From: Betaproteobacteria bacterium
Lineage (GTDB): Bacteria > Pseudomonadota > Gammaproteobacteria > Burkholderiales > Rhodocyclaceae
Assembly: GCA_016720065.1 (NCBI GenBank)
Contig: JADJXY010000002.1
Span: forward strand, 881,001 to 945,000
Length of the DNA stretch: 64,000 bases
Direction: 5' to 3'
Part shown: piece after piece, positions 15,958 to 26,400 of the stretch
Layout: each line of letters starts with the position of its first letter
Position numbering within the stretch: position 1 is the first letter of the stretch
Program-made: the position numbers and the translations under genes
The notes under the pieces: model-generated
What the model was told of the DNA's origin: nothing
What the model saw: the letters and a program-made list of their open reading frames with translations, nothing else
The model's database searches: none

Positions 15958-18026
15958 GCCGCGCCCCAGCGGGCCTCGAATTCCCGGGCGTCGGCGGGTT
16001 TGCCGTGCAGGAAGCCCTGCAATTGGCGGCAACCATGATCGCGCAGGAAGGCGGCCTGCTCGGCCGTTTCGACCCCTTCGGCCACCACTTCCAGGCCCAG
16101 GTTGCGGGCGAGCGTCATGACCGTGGTGACGATGGCCTCGTCGCCGGTATTGCGGCCGATGCCGGCGATGAAGGAGCGGTCGATCTTGAGCTGCTGGATG
16201 GGCAGGCGCCGCAGGTAGCTGAGGGAGGAGTAGCCGGTGCCGAAGTCGTCGATGGCAAGGCAGATTCCCAGCTTGCGCAGACGCTCCAGGAGGCCGATGG
16301 CGTCGTCGACCTGCATGACCACGGATTCGGTGATTTCCAGCTTGAGGCGGTCGGGTTCCAGCCCGGTTTCCTCCAGGATGGCCATCAGGCTGGCGATGAA
16401 TTCGGGTCTTTCCAGTTGTTTGACCGAGAGGTTCACCGAAACCTGGGGCAGGTCGAAGCCCTCCTCCCGCCAGGCCATGACCAGACGGCAGGTCTCCCGC
16501 AGCACCCAGTTACCCAGGCCCACGATGAGGCCGGTTTCTTCGGCCACGGCGATGAAGCGGGCAGGCGGCACTTCGCCCAGTTCCGGGCTGTGCCAGCGCA
16601 CCAGGGCCTCGGCGCCGGTGAGGCTCCCGCTCTCGGAGTCGACCTGCTGCTGCAGGAAGACTTCGAGTTCTCCATTCTCCTGGGCCCGGCGCAGGAGGTT
16701 TTCGATGCGCACGCGCTCCTTGACGCGATCCGTCATGTCGGGCGAATAGAAGTGGAAATGCCCCCGACCGACGGATTTGGCCCGATACATGGCGGAATCG
16801 GCGTTGCGCATGAGGGCGCCGGGGTCGTCGCCGTCGTCGGGGAAAACGCTGATGCCCACCGAGGCGGAGAGGTAGAGCTCGTGGCCGGCCACCGCAAAAG
16901 GCTGCTCGAAGGCGGCGATGATCTCGGCGGCCAGCGCCGCGGCCGGGGCGTGGCCCGGGATGGCTTCCATGAGGCAGATGAATTCGTCGCCGCCCAGGCG
17001 GGCCAGCATGTCGATGAGGCGCACCCGGTCGGCCAGGCGGGTGGCCACGGCGACCAGCAGATCGTCACCTACCGTATGCCCGAGTGAGTCATTCACCTGC
17101 TTGAATTGATCGAGATCGATGAACAGGACCGCCAGGCGCTCGTTGCGCTCGAGGGCCTCCGCTGCGCTCTCGTGCAGACGCTCGATGAAGCGGCGACGAT
17201 TGGGAAGCCCGGTGAGGGGATCGTGGTAGGCCAAGTAGTTGAGCTTGCTCTCGGCCTGGCGTCTTTCGGACACCTCGCCCTCCAGCATTTGATTGGCCCG
17301 CCGCAAGTCGGCCGTCCGTTGCTCCACCTGGATTTCCAGAGTTGCGCGGGCGGTCTCCAGCTTGGTGTCCTGGATGCGCAGAATCTGCTGCGCCCGACGT
17401 ACCACCAGGAACTGGAGCAGATAAAGGAGGGCAAAGACCGCCACCACCCCCGCCGTCACCCACCACAGCGTTCGTCCGACCTCGGCGGTGAAGGGGCTGA
17501 CGTCCTGGGCGATTTCCACCACGGCCTCCACGGCGCCTTCGGCATCCCGGAAGGGGACGTAGGTGGTGAGGATGTCCCTCCCCTGCCCGCCCGGCGCGGT
17601 GCCGGCCATCAGGGCGCTGTTTTCCTTGCCCCCCAGGGCTGCCTGAAAGCCTGATGCCAGAGCGGCGGCCGTCCCCACCTGCTCGGCGTCACTGGCGAAA
17701 ACCGCGACCCCGAGGCGGTTGTGAACGCGCAGACTGACGACGCCGGTATCCTTGAGCAGCGCCTCCAGGCGGGGGCGCAGGGCTTCCCCGGCCGGTGCAG
17801 CCCGCAGGGCGGCGGAATCGCGACCGTAGGAATGGCGCACTTCTTCGGCGTAAGCGTCCCACAGGGCGTTGCGGAAGACCCGGGCGAAGGCCCCGTTGCG
17901 GTCCGCCGCCAGGGTCGTCATCTGGCGCTCCGACAGGTCGCGGTAGAGCGGGCCCAGGGCCCCCGCCGCCAGGACGATCAGGATGAAGCTGAGGGTGGAG
18001 AAGTAGCGGGAAAGGTTGAACATCAC
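15954..18026 (-). CDS. GGDEF-EAL cyclic-di-GMP protein with periplasmic sensor
   Basis: A 690-residue protein. A membrane segment at about 8-28 and a second near 185-210 enclose a periplasmic sensory region; a coiled coil follows, then GGDEF (motif G345-G-D-E-F349) and EAL (E473-A-L475, with DDFGTGYSSLSYL and VVAEGVE). Both signature motifs are intact, so it may make or degrade cyclic di-GMP, or use GGDEF to regulate EAL. ATG overlaps the radA stop, and its own stop overlaps the permease GTG, so the three genes are probably co-translated. Confidence 0.9.
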   Translation of the reverse strand: MMFNLSRYFSTLSFILIVLAAGALGPLYRDLSERQMTTLAADRNGAFARVFRNALWDAYAEEVRHSYGRDSAALRAAPAGEALRPRLEALLKDTGVVSLRVHNRLGVAVFASDAEQVGTAAALASGFQAALGGKENSALMAGTAPGGQGRDILTTYVPFRDAEGAVEAVVEIAQDVSPFTAEVGRTLWWVTAGVVAVFALLYLLQFLVVRRAQQILRIQDTKLETARATLEIQVEQRTADLRRANQMLEGEVSERRQAESKLNYLAYHDPLTGLPNRRRFIERLHESAAEALERNERLAVLFIDLDQFKQVNDSLGHTVGDDLLVAVATRLADRVRLIDMLARLGGDEFICLMEAIPGHAPAAALAAEIIAAFEQPFAVAGHELYLSASVGISVFPDDGDDPGALMRNADSAMYRAKSVGRGHFHFYSPDMTDRVKERVRIENLLRRAQENGELEVFLQQQVDSESGSLTGAEALVRWHSPELGEVPPARFIAVAEETGLIVGLGNWVLRETCRLVMAWREEGFDLPQVSVNLSVKQLERPEFIASLMAILEETGLEPDRLKLEITESVVMQVDDAIGLLERLRKLGICLAIDDFGTGYSSLSYLRRLPIQQLKIDRSFIAGIGRNTGDEAIVTTVMTLARNLGLEVVAEGVETAEQAAFLRDHGCRQLQGFLHGKPADAREFEARWGAA

Positions 18027-19384
18027 TCCACCAGTTCGGCAAGACGCGATACAGCGTCCTCGACCCGGGACACCGCCACCACCTCCAGCCCGGCGATGGC
18101 CTGCCGGGGCCGATTGGCTTCCGGCACCAGGGCCCGGGTGAACCCCAGCTTGGCCGCCTCCTTGAGGCGCTCCTGGCCCCGCGGCGCAGGTCGGATTTCC
18201 CCGGCCAGGCCAACTTCACCAAATACGACAAGTTTAGACGGCAAAGGCTTGTTTCTAAGAGAAGAAACGATCGCGAGAACCACGGCAAGATCGGCCGCTG
18301 GCTCGCTGATGCGCACCCCGCCGACGGCATTCACGAAGACATCCTGATCGTAGCAGGCCACCCCGGCGTGGCGGTGCAGGACAGCCAGCAGCATGGCCAG
18401 GCGCTGAGGCTCCAGGCCCACCGTGAGGCGACGGGGGTTGCCGTGGGCGCTATCCACCAGGGCCTGGATTTCCACCAGCAAGGGACGGGTGCCCTCCTGG
18501 GTCACCATGACGCAGGAGCCCGCCACGTCGTGGCCGTGGCGGGAGAGGAACAGGGCCGAGGGGTTGCTCACCCCCTTGAGGCCCCGGTCGGTCATGGCGA
18601 AGACGCCCAGTTCATTGACCGCCCCGAAGCGGTTCTTGCAGGAGCGCACCAGGCGGAAGCTCGAATGGGTGTCGCCCTCGAAGTACAGCACCGTATCGAC
18701 GATGTGCTCCAGTACCCGGGGCCCCGCCAGGGAGCCCTCCTTGGTGACGTGACCCACCAGGATGACCGTGACGCCAAGTTGCTTGGCCACCCGGGTGAGT
18801 TGGGCCGCGCACTCGCGCACCTGGGCCACCGATCCGGGGGCGCTCGACAGGGCATCCGACCACAGGGTCTGGATCGAGTCGATGACCGCCACGCGGGGCT
18901 TTTCCGCCTTCAGGACGGCGAGGATGGCTTCCAGATTGATTTCGGCCAGCAGCGGCAAATTACCGGTCTCCAGGCCCAGGCGGCGGGCCCGCAGGGCCAC
19001 TTGCTCACCGGATTCCTCGCCACTGACGTAGAGCACCGCTTCGCTGGCCGCCAGGGCCGCCAGGGCCTGCAGCAGGAGGGTGCTCTTGCCGATGCCCGGG
19101 TCGCCGCCGATGAGCACCACGCCCCCCGCCACCAAACCCCCGCCCAGAGCGCGGTCGAACTCGCCCACGCCCGTCGACAGGCGCTCGGTCTCCCGCGCCT
19201 CGATGGAGGACAGCACGCGCAGACGAGCCCCCGGCGCGATGGGCTGAAACCGCCCGGCGGCAGTTTCCTGGACCACCGACTCCACCAGGGTGTTCCACTC
19301 CCCGCAGCCGGGGCACTGGCCCTGCCACTTGGGGCTGCTGGCGCCACACTCGTTGCACAGGTAGAGGGATTTTGCCTTGGCCAT
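18023..19384 (-). CDS. radA: DNA repair protein RadA
   Basis: A 453-residue RecA-like branch-migration ATPase that acts on recombination intermediates. It has the N-terminal zinc finger (C10-x2-C13, C24-x2-C27), Walker A GDPGIGKS (94-101), the KNRFG motif diagnostic of RadA, and a C-terminal Lon-like domain. Full length. The 120 bases upstream, before the membrane-protein gene ends at 19505, may hold its own promoter. The last bases overlap the GGDEF-EAL start (ATGA). Confidence 0.95.
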   Translation of the reverse strand: MAKAKSLYLCNECGASSPKWQGQCPGCGEWNTLVESVVQETAAGRFQPIAPGARLRVLSSIEARETERLSTGVGEFDRALGGGLVAGGVVLIGGDPGIGKSTLLLQALAALAASEAVLYVSGEESGEQVALRARRLGLETGNLPLLAEINLEAILAVLKAEKPRVAVIDSIQTLWSDALSSAPGSVAQVRECAAQLTRVAKQLGVTVILVGHVTKEGSLAGPRVLEHIVDTVLYFEGDTHSSFRLVRSCKNRFGAVNELGVFAMTDRGLKGVSNPSALFLSRHGHDVAGSCVMVTQEGTRPLLVEIQALVDSAHGNPRRLTVGLEPQRLAMLLAVLHRHAGVACYDQDVFVNAVGGVRISEPAADLAVVLAIVSSLRNKPLPSKLVVFGEVGLAGEIRPAPRGQERLKEAAKLGFTRALVPEANRPRQAIAGLEVVAVSRVEDAVSRLAELVE

Positions 19385-19504
19385 GGGGTCAGCGCGTCGA
19401 AGGTGCCGCGTCAGCGTGAGCGTCTCGGTGATCTCCCGCGGGTGAGGGAGCGAAAGCCGGGAGGGGCGCGGGACCGTTCATCATGGGGGGCAATTTTATC
19501 CAGA

Positions 19505-20215
19505 TCAACTAAGAAACGCTGCGAGCGCCTGAAATACGGTCACCGCCGTGGGATCGACAGCGCGCAGCAGGACAGCCAGCCCGAAAGCCGCGCCCACCAG
19601 CAGAAGCCAGAACAGCCAACTGGCCCGCAGGGCGCCCTCGACCCAGGAGGCCGCCCCGCCCCCTGCCGCCCGGGCCATGCCTACGGCAAGCACCGCTTCC
19701 ACGCCGGCTTCGAGGAGCGCCGCCGAGGCGGCCCCCAGAAAACCGCCAATGATCCACCACAGCACCAGGGCGACCAGGCCGATGACCGCGGCGGCTACGG
19801 CAATGCCTACCGCCGGCAGGCAGCCCTCGGCGTCCACCGAGGCCAGTTCGGCGATGCCGGAAACGCCATCGCCCACCGTCTCCACCCGGTCGGCGAGGCG
19901 GGACGCGGCACCGGAATCCTTGCCGTCGGCGGGGGGTTCGACGTGCTGCGGGTCCAGCCGCACTTTCAGGGCATCGAGGCCGGTGGCCCGCAACCAGACC
20001 CCGACCAGACCCAGAAAGGCCCCGTAGGCCACGATGACCACCAGGGGCAGCCGCAGGCGCAGATCGCTCAGCCCAAGGCGCAGGAGCAGGTGACTCGCCA
20101 GTCCGCCCACCAGAAAGCATGCTGCCAGGACCAGGAAGGTCTGGGTGCGCAGCCAGCCGGCACCGCCCAGGCGTCGTTCGAGGTAGCGGCGCAGGGGCTG
20201 GCGACTATCGGCCAC
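19505..20215 (-). CDS. Membrane protein of unknown function
   Basis: A 236-residue protein with about five hydrophobic segments (near 18-40, 48-70, 125-150, 155-180, 205-230) and a polar loop in the middle (VRLDPQHVEPPADGKDSG). No family recognised. The GTG at 20215 is chosen because it lies just inside the end of alr (11-nt overlap) and starts VADSRQPLRRYLERRLGG; the frame further upstream is alr in another phase. It is coupled to alr. Confidence 0.65.
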   Translation of the reverse strand: MADSRQPLRRYLERRLGGAGWLRTQTFLVLAACFLVGGLASHLLLRLGLSDLRLRLPLVVIVAYGAFLGLVGVWLRATGLDALKVRLDPQHVEPPADGKDSGAASRLADRVETVGDGVSGIAELASVDAEGCLPAVGIAVAAAVIGLVALVLWWIIGGFLGAASAALLEAGVEAVLAVGMARAAGGGAASWVEGALRASWLFWLLLVGAAFGLAVLLRAVDPTAVTVFQALAAFLS

Positions 20216-21290
20216 GCAGCATCTCCACCGGCACCCGGGCCGCCAGGGCGCAGTACAACTCGTAGGCAATGGTTCCGGCCGCGGCAGCCACGTCGTCGGC
20301 AGGGACTTCTCCGCCGGGGCCACGCCCCCAAAGGGTGACCGGGGAGCCCGGACCGGCCTGGGGCAGGTCCGAAAGATCGCAGGCCAGCATGTCCATGGAT
20401 ACCCGTCCCAGGGTTCGGGTCAGTCCGCCATGCACCGCAAGGGGCGTCCCCGTGCCGGCGTGGCGGGGATAGCCGTCGGCGTAGCCGCAGGCCACGACCC
20501 CCACCCGCAGGCGCCGGGGGGCGACGAAGCTGCCGCCGTAACCTACCGCCTCGCCCGCGGCGACGTCCTGCACCGCGATGATCTGCGAGCAGAGGCTCAT
20601 CACCGGCCGCAGGCCGAGGCTCGCGGCGCTGACCTCGGCGAAGGGACTGGAGCCGTAAAGCATGATTCCCGGCCGCACCCAGCCCACGCGCGTTTCCGGG
20701 TAGCGCAGGAGTGCGGCGGAATTGGCCAGGCTGACGGGCCCCCGCCATTCGGGCAGCAGGGCCTTGAGGCGTGCCATCTGGGGGGCGACGCCCTCGGGGC
20801 CGTCGGCCGAGGCAAAGTGGGTCATCAGGGTGGTTCGGCCGGGGTCGAGTTCGTTCAGACGCTCCCGCAGCCAGGGGATTTCCGCGGCCGAGAAGCCCAG
20901 GCGGTTCATGCCTGTATTGATCTTCACGTAGAGCGGTGGCAAGGCTCCCCCGCCGTGCAGCAGCGCAAACTGGTCGCGGCAATGCACCACGCAAGCGAGG
21001 TCGAGTTCCTTGGCCAGGCGGGCATCCCGGGCGGAAAAAACGCCTTCCAGCAGAAGGATGGGCTGCCGCACACCGGCCTCGCGCAGCGCTGCGCCGGTCT
21101 CGGCCTCCAGGACGGCGTAGCCATCCGCGTCGCCCAGGGCATCCAATGCCCGCCACAGGCCGTGGCCGTAGGCGTCGGCCTTGAGCACGGCCCATGCCCC
21201 GGTTCCGGCGGCCAGCCGCCTTGCCAAGCGGTAATTGGCGGCCAGGGCCTCCCCATCGATGCTGGCGCGGATCGGGCGGGCCAGGTTCAT
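20205..21290 (-). CDS. alr: Alanine racemase
   Basis: A 361-residue fold-type III PLP enzyme that makes D-alanine for peptidoglycan. The PLP lysine is K37 in AVLKADAYGHG and the catalytic tyrosine Y270 in CGYADGYPR. Other conserved blocks are YVKINTGMNRLGF, SLANSAA and VRPGIMLYG. ATG at 21290 overlaps the LysR stop (ATGA). Normal length. Confidence 0.95.
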   Translation of the reverse strand: MNLARPIRASIDGEALAANYRLARRLAAGTGAWAVLKADAYGHGLWRALDALGDADGYAVLEAETGAALREAGVRQPILLLEGVFSARDARLAKELDLACVVHCRDQFALLHGGGALPPLYVKINTGMNRLGFSAAEIPWLRERLNELDPGRTTLMTHFASADGPEGVAPQMARLKALLPEWRGPVSLANSAALLRYPETRVGWVRPGIMLYGSSPFAEVSAASLGLRPVMSLCSQIIAVQDVAAGEAVGYGGSFVAPRRLRVGVVACGYADGYPRHAGTGTPLAVHGGLTRTLGRVSMDMLACDLSDLPQAGPGSPVTLWGRGPGGEVPADDVAAAAGTIAYELYCALAARVPVEMLRGR

Positions 21291-22189
21291 AGCAGGGTTT
21301 CCTGCAGTCGCCGGCGCAGGAATTCCCCGCAGGTGGCGACCACGCGGGAACGATACTGCCCTTGCCGGTAAACCAGGCAGATGCCCTGCTCCAGTCGGGG
21401 TTTGAGGGGAAGGGACACCAGGCTCCCCGCGCCCACCTCCCGCTCGACCGCCTGGGCGAAGACGATGGCGTAGCCCAGGCCCGTTGCCGCGGCAGCCTTG
21501 AGGGCCTCGGTACTGCCCGCCTGCAGGACGACCTTCAGGGCGTCGGGCGCAGTGCCGGCTGCCGCCAGAAAGCCTTCCGCCGCCTGGCGACATCCGGAAC
21601 CCGGCTCCCGCACGATGGCTTCGAAATCCTTGAGGGCCCGGCCGCTGACGCTCCGGCTGCGGGCCAAAGGGTGATCAGGGGTGCATACGAAGCGCAATTC
21701 GGCCTGGCCGCAGGATTCGCAATCCAGCCCCGGCAACGGCCCCGGCAGGGCGACGAGGCCCATGTCCCACTTTCCTGCGGCAACCCCTTCGGCCACGGCG
21801 GCCGAATTGACGATGTCCAGGTGCACCGTCACCTGCGGGTAGAGCGCGCTGAATTCGGCCAGCAGGGCTGGCAGAAGCTGGTCGCCGATGCCCGAAGGCG
21901 TCCCCAGGCGCAGCGCGCCGCGCATGTCGTCGGTCACTTCCGCCAGGCGGGTCTCCATCTCGCGGCTCAGGGCCAGGATGCGCTCGGCGTAATCGAAGGC
22001 GATGCGACCGGAGGGCGTCAGGTCGAGGACCCCCTTGCCCCGCTCCAGAAGGCGCGTGTTCAATTCCGCTTCCAGTTGCCGGATCTGGAAATGAACCGCC
22101 GACTGGCTCATGAACAGGGCTTGCGCTGCACGCAAGAAGCTGCGGTGCTGCGCCAGGGCGTAAAACACCTGCAAGCGCCGGTCGCCCAT
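21287..22189 (-). CDS. LysR-family transcriptional regulator
   Basis: A 300-residue LysR regulator with an N-terminal winged helix (DRRLQVFYALAQHRSFLRAAQALFMSQSAVHFQIRQLE) and a C-terminal effector domain. The ATG at 22189 (MGDRRLQVFY) matches the usual start of this subgroup; an in-frame ATG at 22222 would add 11 residues. It is divergent from the HD-GYP response regulator and translationally coupled to alr. The effector and target are unknown. Confidence 0.85.
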   Translation of the reverse strand: MGDRRLQVFYALAQHRSFLRAAQALFMSQSAVHFQIRQLEAELNTRLLERGKGVLDLTPSGRIAFDYAERILALSREMETRLAEVTDDMRGALRLGTPSGIGDQLLPALLAEFSALYPQVTVHLDIVNSAAVAEGVAAGKWDMGLVALPGPLPGLDCESCGQAELRFVCTPDHPLARSRSVSGRALKDFEAIVREPGSGCRQAAEGFLAAAGTAPDALKVVLQAGSTEALKAAAATGLGYAIVFAQAVEREVGAGSLVSLPLKPRLEQGICLVYRQGQYRSRVVATCGEFLRRRLQETLL

Positions 22190-22259
22190 CCTGCCCCCCG
22201 AAAACCCAAAGGCGCTATTCAAACACGTTTGCCTCGGCCGCGAAACCGCCGTGGCAAGG

Positions 22260-22289
22260 GTGACAAAGGCCGTCGCGGGGCGCCATAAT
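22260..22289 (+). promoter_or_regulatory. Putative promoter of the HD-GYP/kinase pair
   Basis: GTGACA (22260-22265) and CATAAT (22284-22289), each one mismatch from the sigma-70 consensus, with an 18-base spacer, lie 46 bases before the ATG at 22335 in the intergenic region shared with the divergent LysR gene. Confidence 0.5.
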
Positions 22290-22334
22290 GCCGGCCAAGA
22301 TCAATCCCCTGCACCCCGGGCAACCGAGGCTCCC

Positions 22335-23438
22335 ATGGAAACGCGCCAGGCCACCATCCTGATCGTTGACGACACGCCGGAAAACCTGACGGTCCTTGGG
22401 GAGCTCCTGCAGCCAACCTATCGGGTACGCGCCGCCAACTCCGGGCGGCGGGCGCTGCAGATCGCCGCCGGCGACCCCACCCCGGACCTCATCCTGCTGG
22501 ATGTGATGATGCCGGAAATGGACGGCTACGAAGTCCTGGCCCAATTACGCGCCAAACCGCGTACGCGCGACATCCCGGTGGTTTTCGTGACCGCCATGGA
22601 CAGCACCGAAGCGGAAGAGCGCGGTCTCGACGGCGGCGCGGTGGACTACATCACCAAGCCCCTGCGTCCCGCCATCGTCCTCGCCCGGGTGCGCACCCAG
22701 CTCGAACTCAAGCTGGCCCGCGACTGGTTGCGGGACCAGAACACCTACCTGGAAGCGGAAGTCAGCCGCCGCATGAGCGAAAACCAGCTCATCCAGGAGG
22801 TCAGCATCCACGCCCTCGCCCGTTTGGCGGAAACCCGGGATCCCGAAACCGGCAATCACCTGCGCCGCACCCAGGAATACGTGCGCTGCCTGGCCCGGGA
22901 ACTGCGCGCCGGCGGGCGCCACGCCGAGGCTCTGGGCGACCGGGCCATCGAAACCCTGGCGCGTTCGGCGCCCCTGCACGATATCGGCAAGGTGGGCATC
23001 CCCGATCACATCCTGTTGAAGCCGGGCAAGCTGACGCCCCAGGAGTGGGAGATCATGAAAACCCACGCCGCCCTGGGCTCCGAGGCCATTGCCCAGGCCG
23101 AGCGGGACGCCGCCGAGTCGGTCGAGTTCCTGGCCGTGGCCAAGGAAATTGCCCACTACCATCACGAAAAGTGGGACGGCAGCGGTTATCCCGAGGGCCT
23201 GCGCGGGGAAGCGATTCCCCTCTCCGCCCGCCTGATGGCCCTGGCGGACGTGTTCGACGCCCTCATCAGCCGGCGGGTCTACAAACCACCCATGCCCTAC
23301 CAGGAGGCGCGCGAGATCATCGTGAGCGGCAGCGGAAGTCATTTCGACCCCGCCGTAGCGACTGCCTTCGAAGCGGCTTTCGAGCAATTCTGCGGCATTG
23401 CGGAGCGTTATCAGGATGACGGTCCGCCACCTGGCTGA
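22335..23438 (+). CDS. HD-GYP response regulator
   Basis: A 367-residue RpfG-like regulator. The receiver domain has phospho-acceptor D56 in LLDVMMPEMDG and the KPLRP switch lysine; after a linker helix, the HD-GYP phosphodiesterase carries H215-D216-I-G-K and GSGYPEGL (G284-Y-P286), so it should hydrolyse cyclic di-GMP. Its end overlaps the start of the hybrid kinase by 23 nt, which makes that kinase the likely phosphate donor. Confidence 0.9.
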   Translation: METRQATILIVDDTPENLTVLGELLQPTYRVRAANSGRRALQIAAGDPTPDLILLDVMMPEMDGYEVLAQLRAKPRTRDIPVVFVTAMDSTEAEERGLDGGAVDYITKPLRPAIVLARVRTQLELKLARDWLRDQNTYLEAEVSRRMSENQLIQEVSIHALARLAETRDPETGNHLRRTQEYVRCLARELRAGGRHAEALGDRAIETLARSAPLHDIGKVGIPDHILLKPGKLTPQEWEIMKTHAALGSEAIAQAERDAAESVEFLAVAKEIAHYHHEKWDGSGYPEGLRGEAIPLSARLMALADVFDALISRRVYKPPMPYQEAREIIVSGSGSHFDPAVATAFEAAFEQFCGIAERYQDDGPPPG

Positions 23439-26400
23439 TCTGACCCTCGCCGACATCATGACCCCGGGCGCCATCGGGGTCGCGGCCGACTGCACCCTGG
23501 GCGAAGCGGCCCGCGCCATGAGCCGGGCGCGTATTTCCAGCCTGGTGATCCAGACCAACCGCCGCCCGGTGGGCATCCTGACTGAGCGCGATGTGCTGCG
23601 TCTCCTGGCCGACCACACCCAGGCCGATCTCACCGTTGCCAGCGTGATGAGCACCCCGGTGGTCGCGGTGGCCGCTTCCCTGGATTTTCGCAGGGCCTAC
23701 GAGACCATGCGTCGCGATGGCGTCCGCCATCTGGTCGCGACCGACGTCCTGGGTGAAACCATCGGCATCGCCACCGAAACTGACTTCCGCACCCACCTGG
23801 GCCACGAGGTTTTCCGCCACAGTGCCGACCTGGGCGCCCTGATGGACCGCAACATGCCGGTGCTCCTCCCCCAGGCGCCGGTTTCCGAAGCGCTCACCCT
23901 GATGTTGCGGGAAGAGTGGGATTACGTCCTGGTCAGCGAGAACGGCGCCCCCATGGGCATCCTGACCGAACGCGACATGCCGCGCCTCCTGACGGTCGGC
24001 CGCGACCTGGACCACATGCCGGTGGCCGAGGCCATGACGGCCCCGGTCCATGCCGTCGGGCCCGGCGCCACGGTGATCAACGCCCTGGAAGCCATGGACG
24101 CCGGCAAGTTCCGCCACATGGCGGTGGTGGACGGGGCGGGCCGCGTGGTGGGCATGGTCAGCCAGCACCGGCTGCTCGAACGCCTGGGCATGGAAATCAT
24201 CGAGGAGGCCTGGGAACAGCACGAGGTGCTGGAATCGGTCAAACACGACTTCGAGGACCGTCTCGCCCTGGTGCTCGAAAGCACGGGCATTGCCGTCTGG
24301 GAATACGACTTCGCCGCCGATCGCTTCACCTGGAGCCCGACCATGGCGGTGCTGCTGGGTTGCGACCATGCGCAATTGCCCGTATCCGCCCGGGATTTGC
24401 ACGCCATCATCCACGGGGCCGACCGGGTGGCCTTCCTGGATACGGCGCGGCGCTGCTACCGCGAGGACCGTATTTTCGATGCCGAATGCCGCCTGTGCCG
24501 GCCCGACGGCAGCCACTTCTGGATCCGCTACCGCGCCCGGGTCGCCGCCCGCGACAAGGACGGCCGCCTGGCCCGTACCGTGGGCACCCTGGCCGACATC
24601 AGCGAGCGCAAGGCCGCCGAGGCGGCTCTTGTCGCCCGGGAACAGGTGTTTCGCGCCATCGTCAGTCAGGCCCGCGACGGCATCGTGCTCATCGACACGG
24701 GCAGCCTCGGATTCGTCGAATTCAACGATGCGGCCTGCCGCAGCCTGGGCTACAGCCGCGAGGAGTTTTCCCGCCTGCACCTGTGGAACGTGACCGCCGG
24801 GCTCTCCAGGGGCGAGGTTCAGGCCCGGGTGAAGGACATTCTCGCCGCCGGCGGCATGGATTTCGACCTGGATCACGTGCATTGGGACGGATCGATCCGC
24901 CATGTGCGCAGCAGCTACCGGGTGGTCGGCGTGGGCGGGCAGACCTTTCTCTCCGCCCTGTGGACCGACGTCACCGACCGCCGCGATGCCGAGGCTGCCC
25001 TGCGCGCCAGCGAGAAGCGTTTCCGCGCCCTGTTCGAAGGAATCGCCGGCATTGCGGTGCGGGGCTACGATGCGCTGGGGCGCGTGGTGCTCTGGAATCA
25101 GGCCTGCGAACGCCTCTACGGCTATTCGGTCACCGCGGCGGGAGCCCTGGGTTTCGGTGAATTCCTCTGGCCGCCCGAGCGTCGCGATGCCCTGGAGGCG
25201 GCCTTCCGCGCCTGGGTCGCCGGCGGCCCACCCCTGGAAGCGGGGGAGTATCCCCTGGTCCGCAGGGACGGCGCGCCGGTCACCGTTTTTTCCAGCCCGG
25301 TCCTGCAAAGGGGGGGCGAAGGGGCCCCGGAGGTCTACTTCATCGAGGTGGATCTGACGCCTCTGGAGGAAATCCAGTTCCAGTACCGTCTCCTCGCCGA
25401 TTCGGGATCAGCGCTCATCTGGACCTCGGACGGCGCGGGCCGGGGCAATTATTTCAATCGACCCTGGCTGGAATTCCGGGGACGAAGCCTGGAGGAAGAG
25501 GTCGGCGATGGCTGGGTCGAGGGCCTCCACCCCGAAGACCGGACCGCCTGTGAGGAAGCCTACCGCCAGGCCATCGCGTCCCGGGAGGCCTTCGGCCTGG
25601 TCTTTCGCCTGCGCCGCCACGATGGCGAGTACCGCTGGATCATGGACGAGGGCAGGCCACGCTACGACCGGCGGGGGGAGTTTCTGGGTTTTATCGGGCA
25701 CTGCATCGACATCACCGAAAGCAAGGAAACCAGCCTGGAACTCGAGCAGCACCGGCAGCACCTGGAAGACCTGGTGCGCCAACGCACCGGCGAGCTGGAG
25801 GCGGCGAACCTGCGGCTGCAGGCCAGCGACCATCGGCATCAGGCGCTCTACGGCATTTCGCGGCAGGCCGAGGGACTCGACGAACAGACCCTGGTGGGGC
25901 TCTGCCTGGCCGAGGCGGCCCGCCTCTTCGGCAGCCGCCTGGCCTGGCTGGTGACCTACGACGAGGATGGCACGATTCTCGCCGTCGAAGGGTATGACCG
26001 CGACCGGCGTTTCCATTGCGCCGACTGGATGAGTTGTCCCGACTGCGGTGCGCTGCAGGCCCTGGCCCGGTGTTGTTGCGAGGTGCGCAAGCCGCTGGCC
26101 TGCGATGTCCCGGGCATCGGGGATGCTTCCGCCGCCGTACCCCGCGGCAGCCAGATCGCGGCCCCTGTGGTGGAGTCCGACCGCGTGCGCGCGGTGTTCG
26201 GGGTTTCAGGCCGCGACCCCGCCTACAGCGATGCCGAATGCAGCGAACTGGGTGCAGTGGCCAACGACCTGTGGCGCATCGTGATGCGCCGCCGGGCCGA
26301 GATCGCCCTGGCCCGGACGAGCGACGCCGCCAAGGCCGCCAGCCGGGCCAAGACCGCCTTCCTGGCCAACATGAGCCACGAGATTCGCACCCCGATGAAC

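Noticed and set aside
23317..25308. A 663-codon minus-strand frame over the CBS/PAS kinase
   Set aside because: Antisense to well-defined CBS and PAS domains; no recognisable protein features.
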